A DNA stretch of 64,000 bases, taken from Branchiostoma floridae. Lineage: Eukaryota; Chordata; Leptocardii; Amphioxiformes; Branchiostomatidae. Both the position numbers and the translations under genes were made by a program. Positions 1 through 12,549 of this stretch are shown here, one piece after another. How positions within the stretch are numbered: position 1 is the first letter of the stretch; the number at the start of each line of letters is the position of its first letter. The notes beneath the pieces were generated by a model. That model was not told where the DNA came from. It ran no database searches and saw only the letters and a list, made by a program, of their open reading frames with translations. The DNA lies in NCBI RefSeq assembly GCF_000003815.2, contig NC_049991.1, positions 7,992,976-8,056,975 of the forward strand. Direction: 5' to 3'.

Positions 1-539
1 AGCCTTTATTTCTTTTTTTTTTAGTCCTGCACAGAGAACAGAGTTCCAAAGATATTTCTTTTAAAACTAAAAGAGGTTCTAAAAGGAAAGTAACTACTAA
101 GATATAGATGCAATTTCTACTGGACAGGTGTTGTATACAAATCACGTACATTATATAGTTTACTCCTCTCCCCTTTCTGCTTGCAAGGTGGTTATTATAA
201 AATTATATAATAAGAAAGATAATTGTTGTTTCTCTATAGTTGTGGTTCATTTCACAGGGCCTTACAATTCCATTATTTTTTTACTGTGATTATTGGACAA
301 GGGGACTTGTTCTCATTAACAGTAATGTTCGTCAGTAACTTTTGTTTAATGTTTAGTTTAAGTACACGCACACTGGCTGGAAAACATTAGACATTATTTT
401 TAAACTGAAATTTTGTTACATAGTTGGTAAAGTTATGATTCATATTCATTTAGCTTTTGAACATCAACATTATCATATGGTATTCCTTTTTCGAATTACC
501 ATAATGATAATTACCTTTGCCAGAATGGCTAAGGTGTGT
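1..539. other. No gene seen
   Basis: AT-rich sequence with no recognisable exon, RNA or transposon end. Confidence 0.6.
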
Positions 540-1522
540 CTGTGTGTCTGTCTGTTAACAGCATAACTCAAGAAGTCTTGGATGGATCTCGATAATATTT
601 GGTAGGTGGGTAGGGGTCGGGAAAACGAAGGTCAAGTTCGATAATGGGCCCCCTAGCGGCTTGCTAAGGTACTGCAGCAGAAAATCAATTTTTGATATCT
701 CGTGTTCTGGACATGCTGTGATCATGATTTTTGAGTGGTAGATAGCCCTTGAAGCAGAGAGTAAGTGCTGTGAGTTTGGGCCCCCTAGCGGCTTTTATGG
801 AACTGCAGGCGCCGGTTTCCTTTCAAACTTTGGACGAGAATAACTCTGCAACGTGTTAACGGATCGTCATCATTTTTGGTATGTAGATAGAATGAGTGAT
901 GACTTACATAATGGTATGCTAATTATGCAAATCAACAGTTGCATAATTAATGAGAAAAATTAAAAATTGACGGATCATCATGTTTTTTGGTATGTAGGTA
1001 GCGTAAGTGAAGGCCTACATAATGAGATACCAATTATGCAAATCAACAGTTAATTTGCATAATTAATGAGGATATTTTATAAATTCACTATATTCCATGA
1101 TAGGACTTTAAAACTTGTCACATATGTAGCTGAGAAAAAGAGAAATGTCAATACATATTTTTCATGCAAATGATGATCGCAATGAGAAAATGTGAACGTG
1201 TTGACGGATCGTCATGATTTTTGGCATATAGATAGCCTAAGTGAAGACTTATATAATGTGATACTTATTATGCAAGTTAACAGCTAATTTGCATAATTGA
1301 TGAGGAAAAGTTCATAAATCCACTGCATTCCATTATAGTACTTTCATCAAAGTAGAGGGAAAACAGTAAGAGGTGTATTTAAAGACTTTGAAAGAGAAAA
1401 AGTCAAGAATGGATCAAAGGATCATCATGATTTTTGGTATGCTGATAGCTTAAGTAATGCTTGATACAATTTGATATCAATTAATTGTAACTTGGGATCT
1501 AATTTGCATAATACATGCCAAA
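540..1522 (+). repeat. Dispersed-repeat cluster with diverged tandem units carrying octamers
   Basis: It opens with a TGTGTCTGTCTGTTAACAGC stretch and two copies of GGGCCCCCTAGCGGCTT (646-662 and 778-794). Four diverged units follow at about 855-957, 967-1072, 1197-1306 and 1408-1522. They share GACGGATCRTCATSATTTTTGG, a GTA-AGTGA-G-CTTA block and ATTATGCAAAT...ATTTGCATAATT. No coding frame was found. Confidence 0.7.
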
Positions 1523-3432
1523 ATTTTATAAACCAACTCCAAGCATATGATTATAAAGAAAATGAAATGAGTAACGCATCTGTCTACAGACATCATTCTA
1601 CATAACAAACCTGGTTTATTTGGCAAAGGTATGTGTTCGTGGAACTCTAGTTCAAAGATGAAATATTTGGAAGAGGTGTCATTTGTTCAAATGATGGTTG
1701 TCATTTTGTAATTGTACCAATTTGTCACTTGAATTTTTTTAATGGATTTTAGAAATGCTGTATACCTATTATCTATTGATAATGATATCAGACTGGACAG
1801 CTTCTTCATATTAGGCAAATGACAAAAAAATGGCAATTTTTCAATTTTGTAACTCAGTTTTGAAATGCTTGTTTTGGGAATGGAGCGGAACCAAGAGAAA
1901 AATGGCAACAGTAATTTTGATGTGGATTATGTATTTCAAATTCAACTGCATGGGCTTAAAGTGAAACCATCTCTACTTAGCATCAGTAAATTGAAAAGCC
2001 CTATCAATTATGCACGAGTAAAATCCATAGAGCTCCCAAGACACCGATTTCAGCTACCGTAGACGTTCCTTTATTTGCACAGCATGGTTCATGCTGCGAT
2101 TAGAGCAATCTTGGGAAGGAGGGAGGGAGGTGACACCCATTCCCTCCCAAGGGATGTTTTCATATTTTTGCATAAATGATCAAAGAAGAAATTTTCAAAA
2201 ATCAAAATAGATAAATAGTTGTAAGTTTAGCAGTAAGACCCAGGGGGAGGGGGGCAGTACATTTGTCAAAAAAGATGCTTGACTGTCTTCATCCATCCTT
2301 GCTGGAAGGTGAATGCCCTAACTGCAATCTGTGTTTTTTTCCCCATTAGTCTTTGTTAAGAAGACAGCTTTTCTTTTTAGGAACAGTCCAATAAGTCAGA
2401 AAATGGCAAAAAATTCACGGCTTCCATGAAAAATGGCCCTTGGCATTCAAGCAGGCTCATGGCCCATCGGTTGTGTTGATCATATTGATCCGCTTTCCGC
2501 GCCCGACTTGAGTGCGCAACCTGTCTTTCACAGAGTAATGCACGTGTGACAGACGCGCCTGCATGTCAACCATATCATTTGGTGGGAGGGCCCCGTAAAA
2601 CTGTCAAAGTCAAAACTTGATGTCCTCAGATCCCATCGAAAAACTTCAACCAACCTCGCAGCCAAGCAAAAGTCAAACGTTTTATATTAAGTCTTGTGGT
2701 AGTCCATAGAGAAACACCATTGGAAGGTCATTATCTCTGGAAGCTGTCCCAAGTCATTGAACTTATGAATTATGCATGTTCCAATAAGGGCAAATTTCTT
2801 TACTCAGGGAAATAACCGTGCGCTGCGCTGATCCGTACTTGCACCATCGGTGAGGCCGTGAACACGCTCATGGAGACAGACAGACTCGCAGGCTCCCAAC
2901 TGACCAAAGCAAATGTCTGAACTTGAGAAAATTGAACTTGAGTTTCTCTTTTATGCATTCTGTACTGCACTGTGTGTGAAATTGTTGTGTGACATATATG
3001 GCTAACAATACAAATGTATAGGTCAATACAAAATATACACAATATTGTAGTATACTGTGTGCAGGCAAATAGAAGAGTTTTTTGTGTTGCTAAAGACCAA
3101 GTATTGTTGCCAGTTTCCATGGTTATGATAGGCTTAGAAGTTGTGCTAGTTTGCATTGATCGCCTTTGAGGAAAGTCCAATATGTTGCATTGCCCTTACA
3201 CAGAGTCAATGGCTGGGTTTACACACTTTTTGTAGTGGACTCAAAAAGTCATGTATAAATCATGCCATTATCACCACAGCTGCCTTTGCAGTGATGGTGC
3301 CCCCCTCCCTTTGATTAGTCTTGACCTTCAACTTGACAAGGACAGTGGCACCACTTCCCTCATCGACATTTCTAAGAAAGGGTCAGTGAGATAGAGACAG
3401 GAAGGGAGATAGCTTAAGTGCTGTCACGACAC
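1523..3432. other. No supported gene
   Basis: Mostly AT-rich unique sequence. Between about 2430 and 2660 there is a GC-balanced patch. Short ORFs here have no family features. The segment ends at the assembly gap. Confidence 0.5.
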
Positions 3433-3532
3433 NNNNNNNNNNNNNNNNNNNNNNNNNNNNNNNNNNNNNNNNNNNNNNNNNNNNNNNNNNNNNNNNNNNN
3501 NNNNNNNNNNNNNNNNNNNNNNNNNNNNNNNN
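3433..3532. other. Assembly gap, 100 N
   Basis: Exactly 100 N, the usual placeholder for a gap of unknown size, so distances across it are not reliable. Confidence 0.99.
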
Positions 3533-3602
3533 CATAGCACACAGGATTTATATGGATTGAAACTTCTTCTTTATCTAGCAACCCATTTTAGATACTGCTA
3601 AA

Positions 3603-3770
3603 AGGGTAGGCTTTATTTCTTGACTGTCAGCTGTCTGTACATGTATATTGACAGCTGACAGTATAAAGCCTACCCTCTTACTACTGTCAGTCATGAGTCC
3701 GTATATATAGACTGACTGACAGTAGGCTAGGCTTTGTTTGTTGACTGTCAGCTGTCTGTACATGATATTG
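3603..3770. repeat. Nested hairpins with a third partial copy
   Basis: Arms AGGGTAGGCTTTAT...CTGTCAGCTGTC (3603-3635) and GACAGCTGACAG...ATAAAGCCTACCCT (3650-3676) pair with a small bulge. A second stem (CTACTGTCAGTC against GACTGACAGTAG) spans 3681-3726. A direct third copy of the first arm follows at about 3723-3770. Confidence 0.75.
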
Positions 3771-4085
3771 TATATGGCACTGTATGTGAGTAGGCTTTGA
3801 AAGATTTTGTCAAGGTTTTGATTCCTTCTCTACTTAAATGTGCAGATACTGCAAGAAAGATGGGTTCCAGGTACCTTGGGTTTAATTTCTGGTAAATATA
3901 GAGATACCCGTGTGAACCCCAGCTGTCTGTTGAAAGGATAAGGAAGATGTCTTAAGTACATCAGGAAGGAAGGATTTTGGTAAGCTTACTTGGTTAGCAC
4001 ACAATAGTGGACACAGCTTATATAATCAATCCTTAGGGCTGTAACCTTTCTGTGCTTCAGTTGTGCAACTTTTACAGTCTACATG

Positions 4086-4306
4086 TAACGCTAGCTCACC
4101 TTTTGTCCATTGGGTAACCTATATCCATTACTTTTAAAAACAGGGTTATTAGATTGATGATGTTGGTTTATAATTGCAATACAATTTAATGTATTTTCAA
4201 GATATTGGAGTTTGAAACTGCCGCCCGTCGATTTGATATCACTAGACATCCTTCTTCAACTACAACGGATATAGGTTACCCCGTGGAGAAAGGTGAACTA
4301 GCGTTA
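4086..4306. mobile_element. MITE with ~43 bp terminal inverted repeats, TA-flanked
   Basis: The left end TAACGCTAGCTCACCTTTTG... and the right end ...AAAGGTGAACTAGCGTTA are inverted copies over about 43 bp, including GGTAACCTATATCC. The interior (about 135 bp) has no coding frame. TA at each extreme fits a TA target duplication (Tc1/mariner-like or a similar superfamily). Lancelet MITE families have been described, but membership here is not tested. Confidence 0.85.
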
Positions 4307-7300
4307 GATCTCAGCTTCTAAACCAGCCAGATCCAGGGCAGGGCACTAAGTACTGGTCACTCTACTGTGAAACCAGGCTAGAACATCAGTAAATTTTGTA
4401 GTTGTCTGAAGGACAAAATTTTCTTTCAGAATACATAGATTTTATAACTATTTATTAATCATCATCATCATCCTTTGTCCGCTGCTGCACAGGCAACATT
4501 TATTTTAAGGCGACATTAAGAAGGTTGACTCTATAATCTTAAAGGCAGAGTCTGCTCATGATACCTTAAAAGTATATTTGTATGTTTGCGTGAACATGAT
4601 TGTGTGTGTGTGGGAATGAACATAATTGTGTAAAATGAAACTACTTGAATACGTTTTGGTGTATCTGTACAGCAGTCAAAATCTGTTAGTAGCCCAAGAA
4701 AGTTTTACATGTACTAGAACTGTTGAATTGTAAATTTACTCAATACCTTGCGGAACCCATAATGTTACATAAGGCACACATTTGTATTCCCGTGCACACA
4801 AGCAATCAGGAAAAAGGAATTAGCTGGTAGAAATATTTATGCCTACAGCACATTTATGCTGAGGCAGATCATTTTACGTTAATTGGGTGTGCACACAAAT
4901 TGCTGATTTAATGATTCCAGCAAAGCCTCTAGAAGTAATTTTACAACTCCCTTATGGTGAAAGTCTTGAAAGTATGTGTAGCAAACACAAGTCATTATCA
5001 TGAAAGGTGTCAGAACTTTTTCATACCAAAATCAATGTTGTAAATGAAAGATATTTGAAGGAAATGGCTGTTAACTATTGGAATTGACATACCCTTTGTC
5101 CAAATTAAAATGATACTTTGTATTAAGTCTTCAGCCCGTTGCCTCCTTGAAAGTCATACCTGAAAGTCCCTTCAAGTTGATAGGGAATTCTCCCCGAGGT
5201 AATTAAAAGCACCAGTATTTGCTGAACACAGCAGCAGAAATAAGTTATGTTGATGGAGTATCTGTGCACCTAGCTAATGGTTTAGCCACATATGCTACAT
5301 TAGATTGTGGACTACGTAATTACGTCTAGAGCCTTTTGTGGCTTGGAATATCACTTTATCTACGACTCTACTGTGAAATATAAAGAGCTTGACATGTATA
5401 ATTGAATTTTCTTTTGATAAGGAATTTGCTGAAACTGACACCACATAACAAGTATGATTTTCAACTTGATAAAAAATTTCACTCACTTGTGGCCAGAAAT
5501 ATTACAAACTTTCCTTAGATTAGATTGAAATTTATCATTTATGGAACTTACTTGAAAATGTGTGACAATTTCTTTTGATAAGGAATTTTCTGAAACTGAC
5601 AAATTGAATATATATCAAAAGTTAATTCTCCAAGCAGAGGTTGGGTCAGGGGAAAGAAGTGGTTGTGATTTCTTACTGCTCAGGAGAGAAAGCAATGCAG
5701 CCTGCATCACAATTCAAGCAATTCAAACAATTCCGGCCAAATTTGAAGATTGGTAATTAGAGCTTGCCTAATTTCAAAACCGCCGGAGCGTCGACGGTAT
5801 CTTTCACTGAAAACCTGACCCGTCACATATTGGACGGGGCTAGGGCAACGTCTGTCCAACACTAATGATTATAAATCTCATATGTGATGGTAGTATCTCT
5901 TGGACATGGATGAAGTGACAGTTGGCTAACCCAGTAAAAGGTCAATTTTTGAGCAACTATTATCATTACGAGGGCAACATTGCCGATGCCTCACTAAATT
6001 TAAGCACAGCTTCCAGGGAACCGCAACCGTCGGCCAAGCTGCTAAAATCGTCCGAAGCTCGCGTAATCGCCAGGATATTGGTCGCTCTTCATCTGGAAAT
6101 GCCCATTTGGAGCTCACCGACACGACGAACGAGCTTAATTCATGAAATTCTGGCTACGACTATCCCCCAATACAGCCTCTGCTTGGAGAGTATCAAAAGT
6201 TACAGTTTAGATTTTGTGTGCTCACCAAGTTGCATCTTTCTCTTATTCTACTTTGCTATTATCTCTGACAATGTTTTGTCAGCTAAACGCAACAATATGA
6301 GTAATGGTTATTGGATAGAGATTTTAACGTTCCAGGGGGACCCAGATGGCCAGTATATGAGATAGAACTAATAGCAATACAATGATGGAATAGGTAATTA
6401 ACATGACAAATGTGGCATGCATCCTGATTGAGATAGCATCCGGGGAAACAGAGTGCTAAATTAGAGCTACAATGTACTTCTGTATCAATTCAAAATACCT
6501 GAGTATGTTTAGGAGAAGAGTAATAGATATTATTTTGTTTTTATGATATGTATTATGTATATAAAGAGAAAGAGAAAACGGAGATTCTGATTTGTTCCAT
6601 TAAATTTAAAAGAAGGACAGAACTGTTCAACTCCGATTCATGTAACTTAAGATAAATTGATTGACTTGAAATTTGGGAATAATAGATAAAACAGCTGAAT
6701 ATTGAAAGAAAAACGCACAACAATTTTGTGGTTGTACAACATTGTATGATTAATGTGATTGTGCCCTTTCTGATATCTAGTATCTGCCATTATGATATAG
6801 ATAAGTGTCACCCACCGCCTGCCTTTCCTAAATTACACGTTAGTCTTTATTTGTCAATAATAGTTATTATTCTAATCATTGTTTAGAATCCTTGTATAAT
6901 GATGATTATGATTAGATCATCTGTTTGTCCATCAACGTACATTAAGGTAGTCCTTGTTCCTCCATTAATAGTATAAAAAAAACTTCACCTGAAGTTGTAA
7001 GCACTTGATTTGTACTTGTACTCTGTACTTCCCATCTTACAAATCCTAATGCTACGCTATTTGGGGTGCATATGTCATTTGTTGGTGTGTGGTAAGCCTT
7101 TGAAAAATGACTTCAACAACTGGAATTGCAGGTGAATAATGTTTGCCCTTTGAAGGAATTTGGTGGATTGTTGGTGTTGTACATTTGCCTTTCTATTTCT
7201 AATGGAAATAATGTAATTAAAAGATTAAGCATTTTAGCTGGAGAGAAATTGCCCTTTTAGGTGCATTTGTTTCAGATCATAGGTACCATTACTCAATTTT

Positions 7301-7780
7301 CTCAAACAAAGTTATGACATAAACTTTGTTCACATGATAGGAATAAATGTACTATGTAAGTTGGGATATTACTGTTTTTGGAGTTATGTTATTTTAAGCT
7401 CTGGGTTATTTTGTTGTCCAAAAGTTGTCTCATCACTCCATTGCAACGTTGTTTTTATCATCATAATGAATTTTGACATTTATCCAATGGTAATATTATT
7501 ATTTTCTAAATTTTCGTTGGTAATGTCAGGGTCACAGGGCCAATCCGTTGCCCAGCCAGGCAGGGAACGAAAAGTACAAAATTGTACAAAAAATCACATA
7601 AAGGCAATGAAATAATTATGCAAAATATAAAAGAAAATTGTCTTGAGCATGATTTGCATATTTTGATATACACGAGGTCCTTGATTTTCCATTCCTGCAA
7701 CAGCCCCAGTTTGGAAATGTGAGACGCTTAACTTGCAAATCACCCCTGTTAGTGGTCATGGTATATCCCTATTGCCCTGG
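4307..7780. other. No supported gene; short duplications
   Basis: AT-rich. A ~36 bp phrase CTTTTGATAAGGAATTTGCT is duplicated at 5410 and 5572 with one change. An ATC triplet run lies at 4458-4472. The longest ORF (5922-6365) lacks family motifs and splice context. A GC-balanced patch covers about 5780-6130. Confidence 0.5.
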
Positions 7781-7786
7781 AATCTC

Positions 7787-7920
7787 CTGGTCTAGATCAC
7801 TCTAAACTGGCTTCCACTCTGGTCTAAACCAGCTCCAATCTGCCCAAATCTGGAATAAACCGGCTTGCTGGTCTAGATCAGTCTAAACTGGCTTCCATTC
7901 CAGTCTAAACCAGCTCCCAT
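7787..7920. repeat. Tandem duplication, period about 81 bp
   Basis: CTGGTCTAGATCACTCTAAA with its CTGGCTTCCA...CTAAACCAGCTCC continuation occurs at 7787 and again at 7868. Each copy also has the inner inverted pair CTGGTCTA/TAAACCAG. Confidence 0.75.
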
Positions 7921-10900
7921 GTGGGGTCTATGACAATTTCTTCAGTGCGTAAAACTTCAATTTCCATTGAGGGCTTTTCAAATTTTGTAACATTCTCCTA
8001 GCGACAATTGACTGAATCATGAACGGGGCCGGGGGCAGTGAGATGTCATAAACGATGACACTTATTGTGTAACAGACACGACGCAGCTGCAAGGAGGGTC
8101 GTGAGCTTTTCTTATAGAGGTCCTGGTGTCAAATAGTCAGACTGGCAGTAACTTGGAAAGAAACGGTATTAAAGCAGACGGGGTGCAGACTTCTTGCTCG
8201 TAAAGCTGGAGACATCGGGACTTTCAGCGTTTTACAATTGACACAAGGAATTTGATGGTAGTTTATGTACATGAGATGCTATGAAATGGAAGAAGGACTT
8301 AGCGGTGTAAAAGATCATGCACCATGCATTAGATTATGTTTGTGCTTGACGTGTATAGATATAGGTAGAAAGTCATACAGGTGTTATTGTGTAAGGTAAA
8401 ATGGTGACTCACAGTGGTAGAAATGTACTTATTTTACAAAATGTTCAGGCTTAGCAAGGATGTTATATAGGCAATATTTTAGAGTGTTTGCCCATTACTT
8501 TCAGGTGGGTGTTGCTTTAAAGCCTGACTGGGTCATATATGAAATACTTTAAAAGAAACCAGGTATGCCTTCTCTGTCAAGCACAAGGCACTTATGAGAA
8601 AGAGTATTAAAGCTGAACACATGCCACTACCAGTGGACTAGCCACCTAAATTGTTATAGCTTGTGTGGGCCAAATGGGCTGTAGAATATATACACCGAAA
8701 GATGTGAGAGGTTTTTCAACTTGAAAGTTAACTGTACAAGGAATGTCAAGTCCAAACTATTTTAAAAATGCCCAACATATGTCTGATGTTATGCTAGAAT
8801 TATTTTGAAGTATTCTCGAGTTTGCTTGAGATCTAGACTGAAGTACCATTGGGTTCCTATGCATCCATAAGATGTAGCTTTAGTATTGCATTTTGATCCT
8901 GGTAATTTATAACTTCCGTTGCGAGCGGTACCTCGGCGACTTCCGTTGTGCTCTCCTCAATGTGTTGGAAGCGGTGCCTTGGGAAGTAAACCACAATATC
9001 AAAGGGATCACTGTAAAAAAAATGGAGAGAGTTTGTCCCAAGACAGCCCTGATGAATTATTGAGTGCTGACAGTTACGCTCTCCGATAAACTGCTCCTGT
9101 CTCGGACACAACATGAATTATTTCTCACCAGTTTTAAATTCTTAGACTGGCTCATTTTTTGTTTGTTTTTTCGTTTGAATCATTCCGATTATAGTTTTCG
9201 TTGCTTGTCGATGACTCGTGTAGTTTTGCACAACGTACGATTAAGTCATATCCGAGCCTGCAGACATGCCGTTGGTTACATTCGGCATTTCATCAATAAT
9301 GTAGACAGCCTTCTGTTTGATGTATTCCCTTATTGATCTTTAGGTGGTAAAGTAGCTGGAAACTACAGACTCGCCAACAATTTGAATATCTTCATTTGAG
9401 GGCTATCGCGTCGAAAGAGCGAGCAAAATGGCCACCTCCAATCTCAGATATCCTCTTTTCGTGCTTGTTAGGCAGTGCATCATTTTGTTGACCACTTAGG
9501 GGTAACATTACACACGGATGGATAAAGAGGTGCGATGGTTAATGAATTCTGCTTAATTTGTCCGCCATCAATGGCCTGAAGTCTGCTGGGATGCCTCCTT
9601 TGTTGCTTGGTTGATTATAAAGTGATGGAACAATGGTCAGTCCTCCCGGAGCACTTAACATAATCAGATTGTCAGTTTGAATGGAATCTAATACTGGTAC
9701 TAGTAAGAAGTCTAGGAGTCATTTAAAGATTCCACTACCATTCACTCGAAAACATATGAGAATGGCACAGTATTAATTTTGGAAATGTCTTTTCTTAAGA
9801 CTTGCACTTGCTCTTCCTTTTGTTTACCATGCTGCTATTGATAATTATTAATTTTGTACTCTACCATTGAACACTAATCTTTTGAAATAGTCTAATATCA
9901 GTACAATGTAACTTTCATCACAGGTTGAGTCTGCATCAGTACATGTACACAATGTTCAGTCTTGAATCTAATTATAACATGGTCATTAGCATATTTCTAG
10001 AAAGTTACAGGTGTTTTCTACTTCAAAAAACTCCCACTCTTTTGCTGTACTTTTCCACTTTATGTTGCCTTACATATACTGTGTCCTTTCATTCGAATTC
10101 TGCTCGTACATACATGTAGATAGCCAGTTACTGAATGATTTTACATGCGGCTATAAATGTCTGTTAAAAAAGACACCCCTCTCTCGCCCATATTTTCATA
10201 TTAGATGGAACAGTCCTGGCCATTTGATCATGATTGTGAACCCAGGTGCCGTTCTCAGTTCAATCTTGATAAAGTCCTAAATATGATAAACTATTAGGAA
10301 CGTTACGTTGACCTTTTTATAGCATCTTGTTAAATGGTGACCCCTCCCACGCTTCCTGATATTGACCTTTAGGTCCCCCTAGTCTCTGATTGCAATTGAT
10401 TATCTCTACCCCCATAAGACAACATTAACATCCTTAGTGTTCTGTCGTTGGCTGTTCAGACAAATAGCAATAGCATACGCGGTATAAAAGGGAATTTAGC
10501 CTGGTGAATCTCCGTCATACTAAAATTGTGCCATTTTCTTGAATAAGTGTTTTGTTGTTGGCTAATTCATACAATAGGACAGTCCTAGCACACTGGCAAT
10601 AGAGAGAATTTAGCCATCGGCAAGTAAATTGGTGTGCTAGAATTGATGTTCCATTTTTGCCAAAGACAATACATTTCACAGAACTGGTTTGAGTTTTGGA
10701 AAAAAATTCTGATAGAAACTTTATACATTTCAATACTAGGTAGATAGATTTCAGAATCTGATAAATGAAGTTGTTAAAATACATGTTCGAAAAATTGGAC
10801 CTGAATACAATTGTCTAGTGGTCTGTCTTCACCAATATTGCAGCATTGTAACCTCTTAATAGTACGTCTGAGAAAGTCGTAGAAAGGATTCCTGCAGGAA

Positions 10901-12474
10901 ACTAACTAGTAACAAGGGAGTCCGTGATGCCCCTGTAACTTCCTCCACAGGAACAGCTGTATAGAAAAAGAGATATAGCAGCTATCTCGGCTGATTCTCG
11001 GTGCTTTCATGGTAGGGTAGCCACCATTACTCACTCTCTTGTAGCGCGGGAAAATCTATATTGCCGGCAGAGCGTGCATGCCAAATTTCGGAGCTGCTGC
11101 ACTTCTTCATAGAAGTGTTCTAAGTGGAAATGGGTGCAGCGCTACCGGGCGGGTAGTGGGTGGGGTTGTAGTTAAAGCTTTGAAAAAATTTGAATACCCT
11201 CGAAGGTTGGATGTGATGTGCATGAAATAAGAGATGGAATGACTGTTCTGATAAATGTATAAGGACAGAGCAAGCCTTATATAGATCTTGCAGTCACTTC
11301 CATGTAAGTAAATAGAGCAAATAGCTTTTGTTGTGATTAGATTAATTTTGTTTGTTGAACTTGCCCTTGATGAAAAGCTGTTGTATCTGTCAAATTATCT
11401 TGACAATATACAATGTACATGTAACGGTTTATGCTTTATAGTTACACATAGCTTACTTGCTTCCCAAGTTTTTGTTACAACTTTTGTGCAGTCATTTTCT
11501 GTTATTATTAATACATTTTTGTACTTCAAAATATACCAGTAAATTCACTGGCAAATTAGGGACTTTATGTTGCAGTAGGAGCTATAGAAAAGGAGATTTG
11601 TTTTTCACAAGTTTGAAGTTGAGACAATTCTGTAGTTTATTTTAAGTATTCCAATTCACTCGCTCACTATCCGGTTTAGTGTCTGTTGTTCCCGTCTTAT
11701 GAAGGTTGGACATTGTGGGATGTTGTTCAATTGAAATATATATTTTCTGTGTCATTGAAGTGTTGTCACAAACGTAAAGCCAATCTGACATAATAGCGCT
11801 TGTCATCATTCAAAGCTTTAGAGCTCGGACTCAAGCAAGAAAGCTAGCTATTGCTTAATTCAAAGCAATTCATTATGATTTCAAATGCTATTTGATTTAT
11901 ACTTTTGGACCTTCTGTGCTGGTGAAGTGACCTTTTTTGAGCAACTACATGTAGTACATTGTAGTCTTTGTTATTAGATTTTCTTGTTAAACTCTTCTAG
12001 AGCTTTGAATGATGACAATTTGTATTACTTCAAATGGCATTTTGTTTGCAGCCTTTCACAGGACCCAGAGAACGTGAACATTTCACGACTTACTGTAAGG
12101 TTCTGGAATTACATTAAAATGCAGCCATGCAGCGCAAGGCAAAGGCTACATTAGCTGAACATGGAATATATATAGTCCTCTCGAAAGGTCTCCTTATAAG
12201 GTCGACTTGATTTGTGATGTTACCATTGGATGTCTGTGGCTATTAGCATTCTTTTCAGCTACGGTGTTGCCTCCCTGTTGTAACATTGATCAGTGATTTC
12301 CCTGTAGATTAATTGGGGTGCTATAGAGTCACCGTGAGAGAATGACAATGTAAATAGGTAGGGCGATAGGGCTGTAAATAGGGCTGTAAATGTCAATTCT
12401 TAAAAAAGTGTTTCATTTGCCGGTGTAAGAACTGTAAGAGGACAAAAGTATGGATTCTAAGATACGTCAATGAA
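7921..12474. other. No confident gene
   Basis: Apart from the weak minus-strand exon candidate at 8857-9010, nothing coding is supported. GC-balanced patches lie near 7980-8120 and 10900-11170; the second includes GCGCGGGAAAA, an E2F-like word. The rest is AT-rich. Confidence 0.5.
8857..9010 (-). CDS. Weak candidate terminal exon, unknown protein
   Basis: On the minus strand a strong acceptor (ccattttttttacag) precedes an open stretch that reads DPFDIVVYFPRHRFQHIEES and later INYQDQNAILKLHLMDA to a TAG at 8857. A possible donor GAG/gtaccg lies inside. No family is recognised and no partner exon was found. It may be a chance ORF. Confidence 0.2.
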
Positions 12475-12549
12475 GGTTAGATCTCCAGGTATACATAATA
12501 AGACGAATAAGATGCACCAAAAAGCAGTTCCTCAAGCAACTGGATGTGT
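12475..12549 (+). repeat. Dispersed repeat fragment, second copy at 46424-46488
   Basis: CCAAAAAGCAGTTCCTCAAG and CAACTGGATGTG follow an AGATCTCCAGGTA word. The same order and spacing recurs at 46424-46488. The phrase is familiar from retroelement tails in invertebrate genomes; the family is not fixed. Confidence 0.55.

Noticed and set aside
2800-3180. 126-codon ORF on the minus strand
   Set aside because: Low-complexity hydrophobic/Thr-rich reading of AT-rich DNA, no splice or family support.
5922-6365. 147-codon ORF on the + strand
   Set aside because: No recognisable domain, AT-rich tail composition and no splice context; likely chance.
7506-9336. CRISPR-like or phage-like structures
   Set aside because: The repeats here are simple duplications without spacer arrays, and the DNA is clearly animal.
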